9,056 nt of DNA from an uncultured bacterium (GTDB lineage Bacteria > Methylomirabilota > Methylomirabilia > Rokubacteriales > CSP1-6): NCBI GenBank assembly GCA_946479205.1, contig CAMLFJ010000092.1:1-9056 (forward strand), given 5' to 3'. Numbering within the stretch: the first letter of the stretch is position 1; every line of letters begins with the position of its first letter. The position numbers and the translations under genes were made by a program. The notes beneath the pieces were generated by a model. That model saw only the letters and a program-made list of their open reading frames with translations, was not told the origin of the DNA and ran no database searches. Positions 1 through 7,251 of the stretch are shown here, one piece after another.

Positions 1-27
1 CGCCACCCGCCCCCGGCTCCCTCCGGC

Positions 28-46
28 CGGGAGAATCACGCTCCCG
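28..46 (-). terminator. Weak stem-loop downstream of dctM
   Basis: Ten bases after the dctM stop codon the leftward transcript can form a 6-bp perfect stem (CGGGAG at 41-46 paired with CTCCCG at 28-33) around a 7-base loop. A competing stem uses 17-21 with 29-33. No T-tract follows, so it is not a textbook intrinsic terminator. It could be an mRNA 3' end stabiliser or a Rho-assisted end. The window stops 27 bases further on, so what lies beyond is unknown. Confidence 0.3.
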
Positions 47-56
47 CAGCCACCAG

Positions 57-2117
57 CTAGTTCCCGTAGAGGAAGTTCGGCAGCCAGAGCGTCATGCCAG
101 GCCAGACGTACATGATCGCAAGACAGATGAGGACGATGACCATGTACGGCATCATCCCGGCAAAGATCTGGTTGAGCGTGACGTGCTTCGGCGCCACCCC
201 TTTGAGGTAGAACGCGGACATCGCCACCGGCGGCGACAGGAACGCGGCCTGCAGGTTCACCGCCACCATCGTCCCGAACAGGATCGGGTCGATGTCGAAG
301 TGGCTCAGCAGGGGGATGAAGATCGGGCAGAAGATCACGATGATCTCGGTCCACTCGAGCGGCCAGCCGAGCAGGAAGATCAGGAGCTGGGCGACGAACA
401 GGAACCCGAGCGGCGAGAGGTTCATGCTGAGCACCCACCGCTCGATCAGCGACTGGCCGCCGTGCAGTGCGAACACCGCCGAGAAGAGTGCGGAGCCGAC
501 GAAGAGCCAGCACACCATCGCGGTGGTCTTGGCGGTCAGGAACGTGGACTGCTTGATGTTCTCGCGGAGCTCCTTGGAGTCGCGCAGATGCCAGAGGCCC
601 GGCCCCACCGTTCCGAGGAAGGTGCCGCCGATGGAGGCCGCCACCAGCAGCGACATCCAGGCCTCTTCCTCGTACCATCCGAGCGCGAATCCCACGATCG
701 CGCCCACGAGACTCCACCACAGCACTTCCTTGCGGAACTTCGCCATCACGGCGAGGTACAGGGCCCCCAGCGCCCCGATCGCCGCCGACTCGGTGGCGGT
801 GCAGATGCCGAACAGGATCACCGCGAGCACCACCGCGGTGAGCACGCCCAGCGGTACCACCGAGGCGAGCAGCTGCTTCAGGATCTCGAGCTGCTCGCCG
901 TCCATGCGCCAGAAGTAGAACAGCAGCACGAGGGCGAACAGCGCGCCGACCCCCCAGAACCACGCGTAGAAGTTCGCGGGCACCTTGCTCGCGGCCGGCC
1001 CGGTGGGCACCTCCCGCACCGAGGTCATCTCCTCGACCGGCGCGTCGCCCAGCCGGCTCGGCGCCGAAGCGTCCGACTCCTGGGCCGCGCCGAGCTCCTG
1101 CGGCGGCTCATCCTTCTCGGCGGACGCCGGCGAGCCCAGCGCTTGCGGCTGTTCCTCCTTCACGAGGGGCCCGGCGGGCTTCGAGACCGGGGCCCCCGGC
1201 GTCAGGGGCGCGGGCGCCGGGGCCGCCACCACCACGTCGGGCGCGTTGTAGACGACCACGTACCACCAGGTGGCCCCCAGGGTCCCGGCCGTCAGGATCA
1301 CGGGCACCGCGATCGCGCCCACGTTGGCCAGGACGGTGCGGTAACCGGCCGTGCCGGCCATTCCTGGCTTCACGAGCGCGGCCAGCAATCCGGGCACGAT
1401 CCGGCGCTTGGGCCCGCGCTCGAGCGCGAGCAGGGAGTCGGGCACCGCGACCCGGTACTCGCTGGGCGACAGCTTGGGGGCGATCTTCGGGTTGATCATC
1501 GCCCAGCCGAGGATGTAGACGAGGTAGAGGAACGTCAGGAAGAAGCCCGGCAGCATCGCGGCCGCGTACAGCTTGACGATGGACTGCCCGGCCACCGCCG
1601 CGTAGACGATGAGCATGACCGAGGGTGGGATGAGGATGCCGAGCGTCCCGCCCGCGGTGATGGCCCCGGAGGCGAGCTTGATGTCGTAGCCCGCCTTCAG
1701 CATCGGCCGCAGCGCGATGACCCCCATCAGCACCACCACCGCGCCCACGATGCCGGAGGCGATCCCCCAGAAAGCGCACACCAGGAGCGTGGTCACGGCG
1801 AGGGAGGCCGGCACCCGGCGGAAGGCGAGCTGGACGCTGTGGAACATGCGATCCACGAGGGCGGCTCGCTCCATCACGTAGCCCATGAAGACGAACAGGG
1901 GGACCGAGAGCAGCGTGTCGTTGGTCATCACCCCGTAGGTCCGCTGCGCGATCAGGTCGAACACCCGGTTGTCGTACCAGTGCGCGCCCGGGATCCAGAA
2001 GGCGAGGAACCCGAAGGCCATGCCGAGGCCCATCAGGGTGAAGGCGGTCGGATAGCCCATCATGATCGCGACCACGATCAGGCCCAGCATGATGAGGCCG
2101 AAGGACGGATCGCTCAC
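57..2117 (-). CDS. dctM: TRAP transporter large permease DctM, enlarged FcbT3-like form
   Basis: This is the large membrane subunit of a tripartite ATP-independent periplasmic transporter, which moves the solute delivered by DctP using an ion gradient. The protein is 686 aa, against about 425-450 for a plain DctM. Family motifs visible are GTLGILIPPS at residues 157-166, CTATESAAIGALGA at 439-452, a WPLEWTEI stretch at 585-592 and FLSPPVAMSAFYLKGVAP at 626-643. Two segments enlarge it. After a hydrophobic stretch at 262-290 there is a Pro/Ala/Glu-rich hydrophilic linker at about 291-380, then another membrane segment at 385-403. A second hydrophobic block lies at about 466-508. The start is the GTG at 2117, which overlaps the dctQ stop by four bases (GTGA); the open frame runs further upstream, but only as a shadow of dctQ. 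There is no good ribosome binding site, so translation is probably coupled to dctQ. The insert pattern resembles FcbT3 (mannitol/chloroaromatic type) permeases; the substrate cannot be read from sequence. Confidence 0.93.
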   Translation of the reverse strand: MSDPSFGLIMLGLIVVAIMMGYPTAFTLMGLGMAFGFLAFWIPGAHWYDNRVFDLIAQRTYGVMTNDTLLSVPLFVFMGYVMERAALVDRMFHSVQLAFRRVPASLAVTTLLVCAFWGIASGIVGAVVVLMGVIALRPMLKAGYDIKLASGAITAGGTLGILIPPSVMLIVYAAVAGQSIVKLYAAAMLPGFFLTFLYLVYILGWAMINPKIAPKLSPSEYRVAVPDSLLALERGPKRRIVPGLLAALVKPGMAGTAGYRTVLANVGAIAVPVILTAGTLGATWWYVVVYNAPDVVVAAPAPAPLTPGAPVSKPAGPLVKEEQPQALGSPASAEKDEPPQELGAAQESDASAPSRLGDAPVEEMTSVREVPTGPAASKVPANFYAWFWGVGALFALVLLFYFWRMDGEQLEILKQLLASVVPLGVLTAVVLAVILFGICTATESAAIGALGALYLAVMAKFRKEVLWWSLVGAIVGFALGWYEEEAWMSLLVAASIGGTFLGTVGPGLWHLRDSKELRENIKQSTFLTAKTTAMVCWLFVGSALFSAVFALHGGQSLIERWVLSMNLSPLGFLFVAQLLIFLLGWPLEWTEIIVIFCPIFIPLLSHFDIDPILFGTMVAVNLQAAFLSPPVAMSAFYLKGVAPKHVTLNQIFAGMMPYMVIVLICLAIMYVWPGMTLWLPNFLYGN

Positions 2118-2818
2118 GGCCGCTTCTCGTCCTCGCGGACCGCCCGCTCGTGCACCACGCCCTCCTCCATCACGCTCCGGTGGCGCGCGGCCTCGTCGAT
2201 CGCCTTCGCGCCCTCCATGGCGGCCCGGCGCGACTCCTCGTCCACGTACTGGCTGTGGCCGAGCTGGGTGTCGATGACGTCGATCTCCTCCACGTCCTCC
2301 AGGCGCGGCGGCCACGCCCCGGTGCGGAGGCAGAGCAGGCAGCGGACGATCTCGGCCAGCCCCTGGAGCATCACCAGCACGCCCGCGAGCGGGATCACCG
2401 TCTTGAAGTGGTAGATCGGCGGCCCCTCGGCGGTGACGGTGGAGTGCTCGCCGATGCGCCAGGAGTCGAAGGCGTAACCGCCCCCCGCGTAGATGAGCCC
2501 GAGCATGCAGGGCATGAAGAAGAGCAGGTAGAGCGCGAGGTCGAGCGCGGCCTGGCCGCGCGGCCGCATGTAGATGTAGATGAAGTCGGCGCGCACGTGG
2601 CCGGCCTGGGCCAGCGTGTAGGCCCCGCACATCATGAAGAGGGTGCCGTAGAGCATGTTGTTGAAGTCGAAGATCCACGCGGTGGGGGCGTTCAGGATGT
2701 AGCGCTTGAACACCTCGATCGACACCACGAACGTGAGGGTGACGATCAGCCAGGCGAAGGCCTTGCCGGACCAGTAGCTGATCTGGTCGATGACGTGGAT
2801 GAACCGGTTCGCGCTCAT
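2114..2818 (-). CDS. dctQ: TRAP transporter small permease DctQ
   Basis: The small membrane subunit of the TRAP transporter pairs with DctM to form the translocating complex. The protein is 234 aa with four likely membrane helices at about 19-37, 52-72, 92-113 and 136-160. Family-typical stretches are NNMLYGTLFMMCGAYTL (53-69), GHVRADFIY (73-81) and GPPIYHFKTVIPLAG (132-146). After the last helix a TGAWPPRLEDVEE segment (166-178), usual in FcbT2-type DctQ, is followed by a further charged tail to residue 234 rich in Glu, Arg and Asp. That tail is longer than in a plain DctQ. The ATG at 2818 has only a weak GGTGA-like site just upstream. It sits 80 bp after dctP, separated by a strong hairpin, and its stop overlaps the dctM GTG start by four bases. 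Confidence 0.92.
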   Translation of the reverse strand: MSANRFIHVIDQISYWSGKAFAWLIVTLTFVVSIEVFKRYILNAPTAWIFDFNNMLYGTLFMMCGAYTLAQAGHVRADFIYIYMRPRGQAALDLALYLLFFMPCMLGLIYAGGGYAFDSWRIGEHSTVTAEGPPIYHFKTVIPLAGVLVMLQGLAEIVRCLLCLRTGAWPPRLEDVEEIDVIDTQLGHSQYVDEESRRAAMEGAKAIDEAARHRSVMEEGVVHERAVREDEKRP

Positions 2819-2836
2819 GGATTCACCGCCGGGACA

Positions 2837-2883
2837 CGAAGCAGGCCGGCCGCCCGGCGGACACCGGACGACCGGCCTGTTCG
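2837..2883 (-). promoter_or_regulatory. Hairpin in the dctP-dctQ intergenic region
   Basis: In the leftward mRNA the arms 2869-2883 and 2837-2852 can pair over 15 positions with one bulged base (2841). One pair (2850/2871) is G-U in this RNA and a mismatch in the opposite strand's RNA, so the structure favours the dctPQM transcript. The loop is 16 bases (2853-2868). It begins 15 bases after the dctP stop and ends 18 bases before the dctQ start. No T-tract follows. Such hairpins behind a binding-protein gene often protect the upstream mRNA or cause partial read-through, giving more binding protein than permease; that role is inferred here. Confidence 0.6.
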
Positions 2884-2898
2884 ATGGTCACGCGCTGG

Positions 2899-4035
2899 CT
2901 AGCTCTTCTTCGCGGCCGGCTTGTTGAAGTAGTGGTTGTAGGCCATCCGGCGGCTGATGTTGGTGTCGAGATCCCACTTCACGGTGCGGGCCGCGAACAC
3001 GCGCTGCGACTCCGCGATCTCCTTGAAGATCGGGTTGTCCGCCGCCTTCTTGTCGGCGGCCGCGTCGTAGGCCTCGAGCTGCTTCTGGAGCACCGAGTCC
3101 GGCGTCTTGTAGAACCGGACCTTGTCCTTGGTCTGCAGCTCGATGTAGTCCTTCGAGTAGCGGTCGATCGCCTTCCACGCCAGGTCGGCGGAGGCCGCCT
3201 CCACCCCGTTCTCGATGATGGACTTCATCTTGTCGGGGAGGGCGTCGAACCTCGTCTTGTTGAACATGATCTCGAACTGCTCGGCGTTCTGGTGATAGCT
3301 CTGCAGCATGCAGACCTTCGACACGTCCGCGAAGCCCAGCGTGCGGTCCGAGCTCGCGTTGTTGAACTCGGCCGCGTCGAGGAGGCCGCGGTCCATGGCG
3401 GGAACGATCTCGCCGCCCGGCAGCGCGTTGACCGCCGCGCCCAGGCCGGTGAACACGTCGATCGAGATGCCGACGGTACGGAACTTGAGGCCCTTGAAGT
3501 CGTCCGGCTTCGTGATCGGCTTCTTGAACCAGCCGAGCGGCTGCGTGGTCATCGGCCCGTAGGGGAACGAGACCACGTTGGCGTTGACCGACTTGTAGAG
3601 CTTGTCCAGGAGTGCCTTGCCCCCGCCGTACTTGTGCCACGACAGGAGCATGTTGGAGTCCATGCCGTACGCGGGCCCGGAGCCCCAGAGCGCCAGCGCG
3701 GTCTGCTTGCCGTAGTGGTACACGAGCACGCCGTGGCCGCCGTCGAGCGTGCCCTTCGACACCGCGTCGAGCAGGCCGAACGCGGGGACCACCGCGCCCG
3801 CGGGCAGCACCTCGATCTTGAGATCGCCGCCGGTCATGTCGTTGACCTTCTTGGCGAAGTCGTTGGCGTACTCGTGGAAGATGTCCTTGGCCGGCCAGGT
3901 CGACTGCCAGCGCATGGAGATGGGGCCCTGGGCCTTGGCGACCATGGGGAAGCCGAGCGTCGCCACGCCCGCGGCCGCTGCGCCCTTGAGGAATCGGCGA
4001 CGCGGGGCCTCGACTGGGGTCTGCTGGTTGCTCAT
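2899..4035 (-). CDS. dctP: TRAP transporter solute-binding protein DctP, Tat-exported, FcbT1/TakP-like
   Basis: This is the extracytoplasmic solute receptor of the TRAP system, 378 aa. The N-terminus carries a twin-arginine signal, PRRRFLKG at 11-18, then a hydrophobic h-region and a likely cleavage near AKAQG (33-37). Tat export implies folding in the cytoplasm. The mature part has the DctP fold hallmarks: KGLKFRTVG (181-189), where the arginine (R186) is the family's conserved ligand-carboxylate contact, followed by ALPGGEIVPAMDRGLLDAAEF (204-224) and TLGF (232-235). This puts it in the group with FcbT1 (4-chlorobenzoate) and TakP (2-oxo acids). The YHQNAEQFEIMFNK stretch (247-260) differs from TakP's aromatic ligand loop, so I do not assign a substrate. 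The ATG at 4035 has an excellent ribosome binding site, AAAGGAGA at 4042-4049, seven bases upstream. It is first in dctP-dctQ-dctM order. Confidence 0.95.
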   Translation of the reverse strand: MSNQQTPVEAPRRRFLKGAAAAGVATLGFPMVAKAQGPISMRWQSTWPAKDIFHEYANDFAKKVNDMTGGDLKIEVLPAGAVVPAFGLLDAVSKGTLDGGHGVLVYHYGKQTALALWGSGPAYGMDSNMLLSWHKYGGGKALLDKLYKSVNANVVSFPYGPMTTQPLGWFKKPITKPDDFKGLKFRTVGISIDVFTGLGAAVNALPGGEIVPAMDRGLLDAAEFNNASSDRTLGFADVSKVCMLQSYHQNAEQFEIMFNKTRFDALPDKMKSIIENGVEAASADLAWKAIDRYSKDYIELQTKDKVRFYKTPDSVLQKQLEAYDAAADKKAADNPIFKEIAESQRVFAARTVKWDLDTNISRRMAYNHYFNKPAAKKS

Positions 4036-4158
4036 CGGTCGTCTCCTTTGACGAAGGATGGATCGTGGAATTGACGGGATTTTACCCCGTCCCTACCCTC
4101 AGGCTGACAACATGTTTGCAGAACCAACCGCGGACGCGGCCCCGGGGTTCCCCGCGAC
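4036..4158 (-). promoter_or_regulatory. Intergenic region upstream of dctP with dyads; likely dctPQM control region
   Basis: This 123-bp gap between the PDZ gene and dctP is visibly more AT-rich in its middle than the genes around it. It contains an inverted repeat GACGGG-7-CCCGTC at 4073-4091, with an AT-rich loop, 38-56 bases upstream of the dctP start, and a perfect palindrome AACATGTT at 4109-4116. On the minus strand a TTGTCA at 4110-4105 is followed 20 bases later by TAAAAT at 4084-4079, which is too long a spacer for a confident promoter. A GC-rich 5-bp inverted repeat near the PDZ stop (4135-4139 with 4152-4156) lacks a T-tract. I infer an independent promoter with an operator here, but cannot place it exactly. 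Confidence 0.4.
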
Positions 4159-4851
4159 CTAGCGGCCCGGCACGGGCTCGAGCGTGACCATCACCCGCTC
4201 CTGGTCCCGGCGCACGATCAGGGGCAACGGCCCGTCCGGGCCGGCCGCGAGCAGGGCCTCGCGGACCGCGTCGAGCGTGACCACCGGCCGGCCGTTGACC
4301 TCGGTGAGCACGTCGCCCACCTGGAGCCCGGCCCGCTCCGCGCGGCTGCGCGGCAGGACCGCGGCCACCGACGGCGTCGCGGGCGGTCGCGCGCCTCCCA
4401 GCTCGGGCTGGCCCTCCGGGTCGCGAACCAGGAAGCCGTACTCGGCGGCCACCCGCTCGGCCGCGACCGCGTCCGGCATCGCGCCGACCTTGACCTGCAC
4501 CGGCCGCCGGCCCTCCTCGCGTCGCAGCACCGTGAGCCTCACGCTATCGCCCACCGCGGCGGAGGCGATCGCGCGCTGCAGGCTCCGCGTATCCACCACC
4601 GGGCGGTCGCTGAACGCGACGACCAGGTCGCCGGTGCGCAGGCCGGCGGCCGCCGCGGGCGTCTCCTTGATCACCTCGACGATCACCGCTCCGAAGCCCT
4701 CGCGCAGGCCGAACCGCTGGGAGATCTCCTCCATCTCCTGCTCGGACAGGTCGCGGATGCGCACGCCGAGCCATCCCCAGCGGGTGGCCGCCTCCGCCGC
4801 GGGCGCGAGCAGCGCGAGGGCCAGGAGCAGCGTCGTCATCCCGCGCCTCAC
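4159..4851 (-). CDS. Exported tandem-PDZ protein without protease domain
   Basis: From the GTG at 4851 the protein is 230 aa. It begins with a Sec-type signal (MRRG, a Leu/Ala core, APAAEA near residue 21), so it is probably periplasmic or surface-exposed. Two PDZ-like domains follow. PDZ1 is at about 27-123, with WLGVRI (27-32), the VIKETPAAAAGLRTGD core (60-75) and RPVVD (83-87). PDZ2 is at about 138-227, with SRAERAGLQVGDVLTEVNGRPV at 169-190. The layout resembles the C-terminal half of DegP/HtrA proteins, but there is no catalytic His-Asp-Ser domain; known PDZ-only proteins act as peptide-binding adaptors. The GTG start overlaps the preceding stop by four bases. An ATG at 4839 with GAGG six bases upstream is an alternative, giving 226 aa, but it removes the basic n-region of the signal. 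Third gene of the mrp operon. Function unassigned. Confidence 0.85.
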   Translation of the reverse strand: MRRGMTTLLLALALLAPAAEAATRWGWLGVRIRDLSEQEMEEISQRFGLREGFGAVIVEVIKETPAAAAGLRTGDLVVAFSDRPVVDTRSLQRAIASAAVGDSVRLTVLRREEGRRPVQVKVGAMPDAVAAERVAAEYGFLVRDPEGQPELGGARPPATPSVAAVLPRSRAERAGLQVGDVLTEVNGRPVVTLDAVREALLAAGPDGPLPLIVRRDQERVMVTLEPVPGR

Positions 4852-5486
4852 GCGCGCCCGCCTTCTCCGGTGATCTGGCTCAGGAGGGCGTCCAGCGCAT
4901 CGACGAGCCGCTCGAGCCGGCGCTCGACGTCGAGCTCCTCCAGGAGGGCCTGACGGGTCGACGGCGTCGGGATCAGCGCGGCCGCCACCTGATCGCAGAG
5001 CTCGGCCGGCTGGTCGAGTCCTTCCATCATGGCCAGGAGGTCCTCGTCCGACCGGCCCAGGGCCGAGAGGATCTGCTGGCAGCGCGCCTTGACCCGAGCG
5101 CCCAGCGCGGCCACCGCGGCGCCGTCGGCGCCCGTCTCGGCGAGCGGGGTGGCCGCCACCATCCGGTAGAGCGTGTCGGTCGGCAGCTCGCGCTCGATGC
5201 GCACCCGCCCCTCGCCCCGCAGGAGCAGGTTGAAGCGGCCGGACGCGAGCCGCTCCCACTGCACGATGCGCCCTACCCCGCAGATCGCGTGGACGGCGGG
5301 CTTGCCCTCGTAGCTCGCCTCGTAGCCGGGCAGCAGGCCGACCACGGCGAGGCGCCGGTCGCGCGACAGGCAGTCCGTGATCATGGCCCGGTAACGCGCC
5401 TCGAAGATGTGCAGCGGCAGCATCGTGTGCGGGAAGAACGTGAGATCCGGCAGCGGGAAGATCGGGAGCGAGACCTGGGCCGGCAT
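4848..5486 (-). CDS. LON N-terminal (substrate-binding) domain protein
   Basis: This 212-aa protein matches the stand-alone LON substrate-binding domain family (Pfam LON_substr_bdg, PF02190). The opening SLPIFPLPDLTFFPHTMLPLHIFEARYR (6-33) is the strongest signature, followed by RLAVVGLLPG (45-54), a CGVGRIV strand (69-75) and RGEGRVRI (90-97). The C-terminal third is helical and charged (DEDLLAMMEGL around 148-158, then ELDVERRLERLVDALDALL at 184-202). There is no AAA+ module and no Lon Ser-Lys protease domain, so it is not a protease. The family is widespread and poorly understood; recognition of polypeptides is inferred from the Lon N-domain. The ATG at 5486 lies 20 bp after the mrp stop, inside one arm of a perfect inverted repeat, and has no good ribosome binding site. 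Its stop overlaps the PDZ gene start. Confidence 0.88.
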   Translation of the reverse strand: MPAQVSLPIFPLPDLTFFPHTMLPLHIFEARYRAMITDCLSRDRRLAVVGLLPGYEASYEGKPAVHAICGVGRIVQWERLASGRFNLLLRGEGRVRIERELPTDTLYRMVAATPLAETGADGAAVAALGARVKARCQQILSALGRSDEDLLAMMEGLDQPAELCDQVAAALIPTPSTRQALLEELDVERRLERLVDALDALLSQITGEGGRA

Positions 5487-5506
5487 CGGGTAGACGCGTT
5501 GGCGCC

Positions 5507-5520
<14 letters not shown>
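5480..5520 (-). promoter_or_regulatory. Perfect inverted repeat joining mrp stop to LON-N start codon
   Basis: GCATCGGGTAG (5517-5507, minus strand) and CTACCCGATGC (5493-5483) are an 11-bp perfect inverted repeat around a 13-base loop. One mismatch then gives two more G-C pairs to 5520 and 5480. The 5' arm holds the last codons and TAG stop of mrp; the 3' arm holds the ATG of the next gene. In RNA the start codon would be hidden until a ribosome finishing mrp opens the stem, which suggests translational coupling (inference). Confidence 0.65.
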
Positions 5521-6619
<1,099 letters not shown>

Positions 6620-6632
6620 GGGGTGTGGGCGC

Positions 6633-6661
6633 AGTATAGGGGCCATGGCGGGCGCCGTCAA
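6633..6661 (-). promoter_or_regulatory. Sigma70-type promoter of the mrp operon
   Basis: Reading the minus strand, TTGACG (6661-6656) is followed after exactly 17 bases by TATACT (6638-6633). Each hexamer matches the housekeeping consensus at five of six positions. Transcription would begin near A6626, leaving a leader of about 7 bases (ACACCCC) before the ATG at 6619, with no Shine-Dalgarno site. A GCCATGGC palindrome sits in the spacer (6642-6649). Confidence 0.65.
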
Positions 6662-6685
6662 CGAGCAGGTCCTCACCGGGTGCGG

Positions 6686-6699
6686 TCCAAGCCCTTGGA
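6686..6699. promoter_or_regulatory. Perfect 6-2-6 dyad between divergent promoters (candidate operator)
   Basis: TCCAAG-CC-CTTGGA is a perfect inverted repeat. It lies 4 bases upstream of the rightward -35 box (6704) and 24 bases upstream of the leftward -35 box (6661). The position suits a regulator that could act on both promoters. No regulator gene is adjacent in this window, so the binding protein is unknown. Confidence 0.4.
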
Positions 6700-6703
6700 G
6701 AAC

Positions 6704-6732
6704 TTGAAAAATCTGGACGGAACTGTTACAAC
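6704..6732 (+). promoter_or_regulatory. Promoter of the flavin reductase-degT operon
   Basis: TTGAAA (6704-6709), a 17-base spacer, and TACAAC (6727-6732) make a reasonable sigma70-type promoter. The expected start point, about 7 bases downstream, falls on or just before the GTG at 6739, so the mRNA would be leaderless. A partial dyad GAAC-9-GTTC (6720-6736) covers the -10 box and might be an operator half. Local AT content is clearly higher than in the flanking genes. Confidence 0.5.
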
Positions 6733-6738
6733 GTTCAG

Positions 6739-7233
6739 GTGCTCGGGCCCGACGACTTCCGCCGCGTGATGAGTCATTTCGCCACCGGAGTCACCATCAT
6801 CACCGCGTGGGATGCCGACAAGCGGCCGACCGGGCTCACCGCCAGCTCGTTCACCTCGGTGTCGCTGCACCCGCCCCTGATCCTGGTCTGCGTGTCGCAG
6901 AAGGCCCAGAGCTACCCGGCGATCAAGACGGCCGGCCGCTTCGCGGTCAACGTCCTGGCCCAGGGGCAGGAGGCCGCGTCGCGGCGCTTCGCCACGTCCA
7001 CCACCGCCCCCGGCGAGGAGAAATTCGCGGGGCTCGAGTACCGGCCCGGGCCGCTCGGCCTCCCGGTGCTGCCGGACGCCTTGGCCCGGCTCGAGTGCAC
7101 GGTGGTGCACGCCTACCCCGGCGGCGATCACATGATCTTCGTGGCCCAGGTCGAGTCCGGAGAGTGGACCGACGACGCGGGCCAGGAGCCGCTCCTGTAT
7201 TTCCGCGGCAGATACTCGCGGCTGCATACTTGA
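6739..7233 (+). CDS. Flavin reductase-like domain protein (FMN-binding split barrel)
   Basis: This 164-aa protein belongs to the flavin reductase-like family (PF01613; the HpaC and DIM6/NTAB type), small enzymes that reduce FMN/FAD with NAD(P)H, often for a partner monooxygenase. Visible landmarks are FATGVTIITAW (14-24), TGLTASSFTSVSLHPPLILVC (31-51), SYPAIKTAGRFAVNVLA (58-74), KFAGLEYRPG (95-104), GGDHMIFVAQVESGEW (128-143) and PLLYFRGRYSRL (151-162). Together these cover the whole domain, so it is full length. The start is the GTG at 6739, which begins at the usual place for the family (VLGPDDFRRVMSHFATG). There is no Shine-Dalgarno sequence and a candidate promoter ends only 6 bases upstream, so it is probably read from a leaderless mRNA. 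No monooxygenase is present in the window, so the electron acceptor is unknown. The next gene follows after 18 bp. Confidence 0.9.
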   Translation: MLGPDDFRRVMSHFATGVTIITAWDADKRPTGLTASSFTSVSLHPPLILVCVSQKAQSYPAIKTAGRFAVNVLAQGQEAASRRFATSTTAPGEEKFAGLEYRPGPLGLPVLPDALARLECTVVHAYPGGDHMIFVAQVESGEWTDDAGQEPLLYFRGRYSRLHT

Positions 7234-7236
7234 GCT

Positions 7237-7249
7237 AGGGAGGATCCCT
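7237..7249 (+). promoter_or_regulatory. degT ribosome binding site inside a small hairpin
   Basis: The site AGGGAGGA (7237-7244), seven bases before the ATG at 7252, is strong. It is also part of a perfect 5-bp stem, AGGGA (7237-7241) with TCCCT (7245-7249), around the 3-base loop GGA. The stem starts 4 bases after the flavin reductase stop, so a terminating ribosome would melt it. Translational coupling is inferred. Confidence 0.5.
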
Positions 7250-7251
7250 GC

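Noticed and set aside
1108..1779. A 223-codon minus-strand frame within dctM in another phase
   Set aside because: It lies wholly inside dctM in another phase and shows no hydrophobic or domain pattern.
183..2414. A 743-codon open frame on the plus strand antisense to dctM/dctQ
   Set aside because: Composition is Arg/His/Glu/Gly-rich with no domain or signal. It exactly mirrors two well-supported membrane-protein genes, and GC-rich third positions remove stop codons from this opposite frame.
2118..2678. Upstream in-frame extension of DctM
   Set aside because: This part overlaps the dctQ coding region and reads as Arg/His/Gly-rich low complexity. The GTGA overlap start at 2117 restores a normal permease N-terminus.
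2884..4074. A 396-codon plus-strand open frame opposite dctP
   Set aside because: It has no recognisable motif and lies opposite a full-length, Tat-exported DctP with an excellent ribosome binding site.
4071..4099. Plus-strand promoter-like pair TTGACG-17-TACCCT
   Set aside because: It points into the antisense of the PDZ gene with no gene to serve, and its -35 overlaps a dyad better explained as part of the dctP control region.
4852..5259. In-frame extension of the PDZ protein upstream of its signal peptide
   Set aside because: It runs inside the LON-N gene, is Arg/Gly/Ala low complexity, and would bury the signal peptide in the middle of the protein.
6620..6676. Nineteen-residue N-terminal extension of Mrp from an ATG at 6676
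   Set aside because: The extension would have to be transcribed from upstream of the clear promoter at 6633-6661, and MTTLTENAV is the expected family N-terminus.
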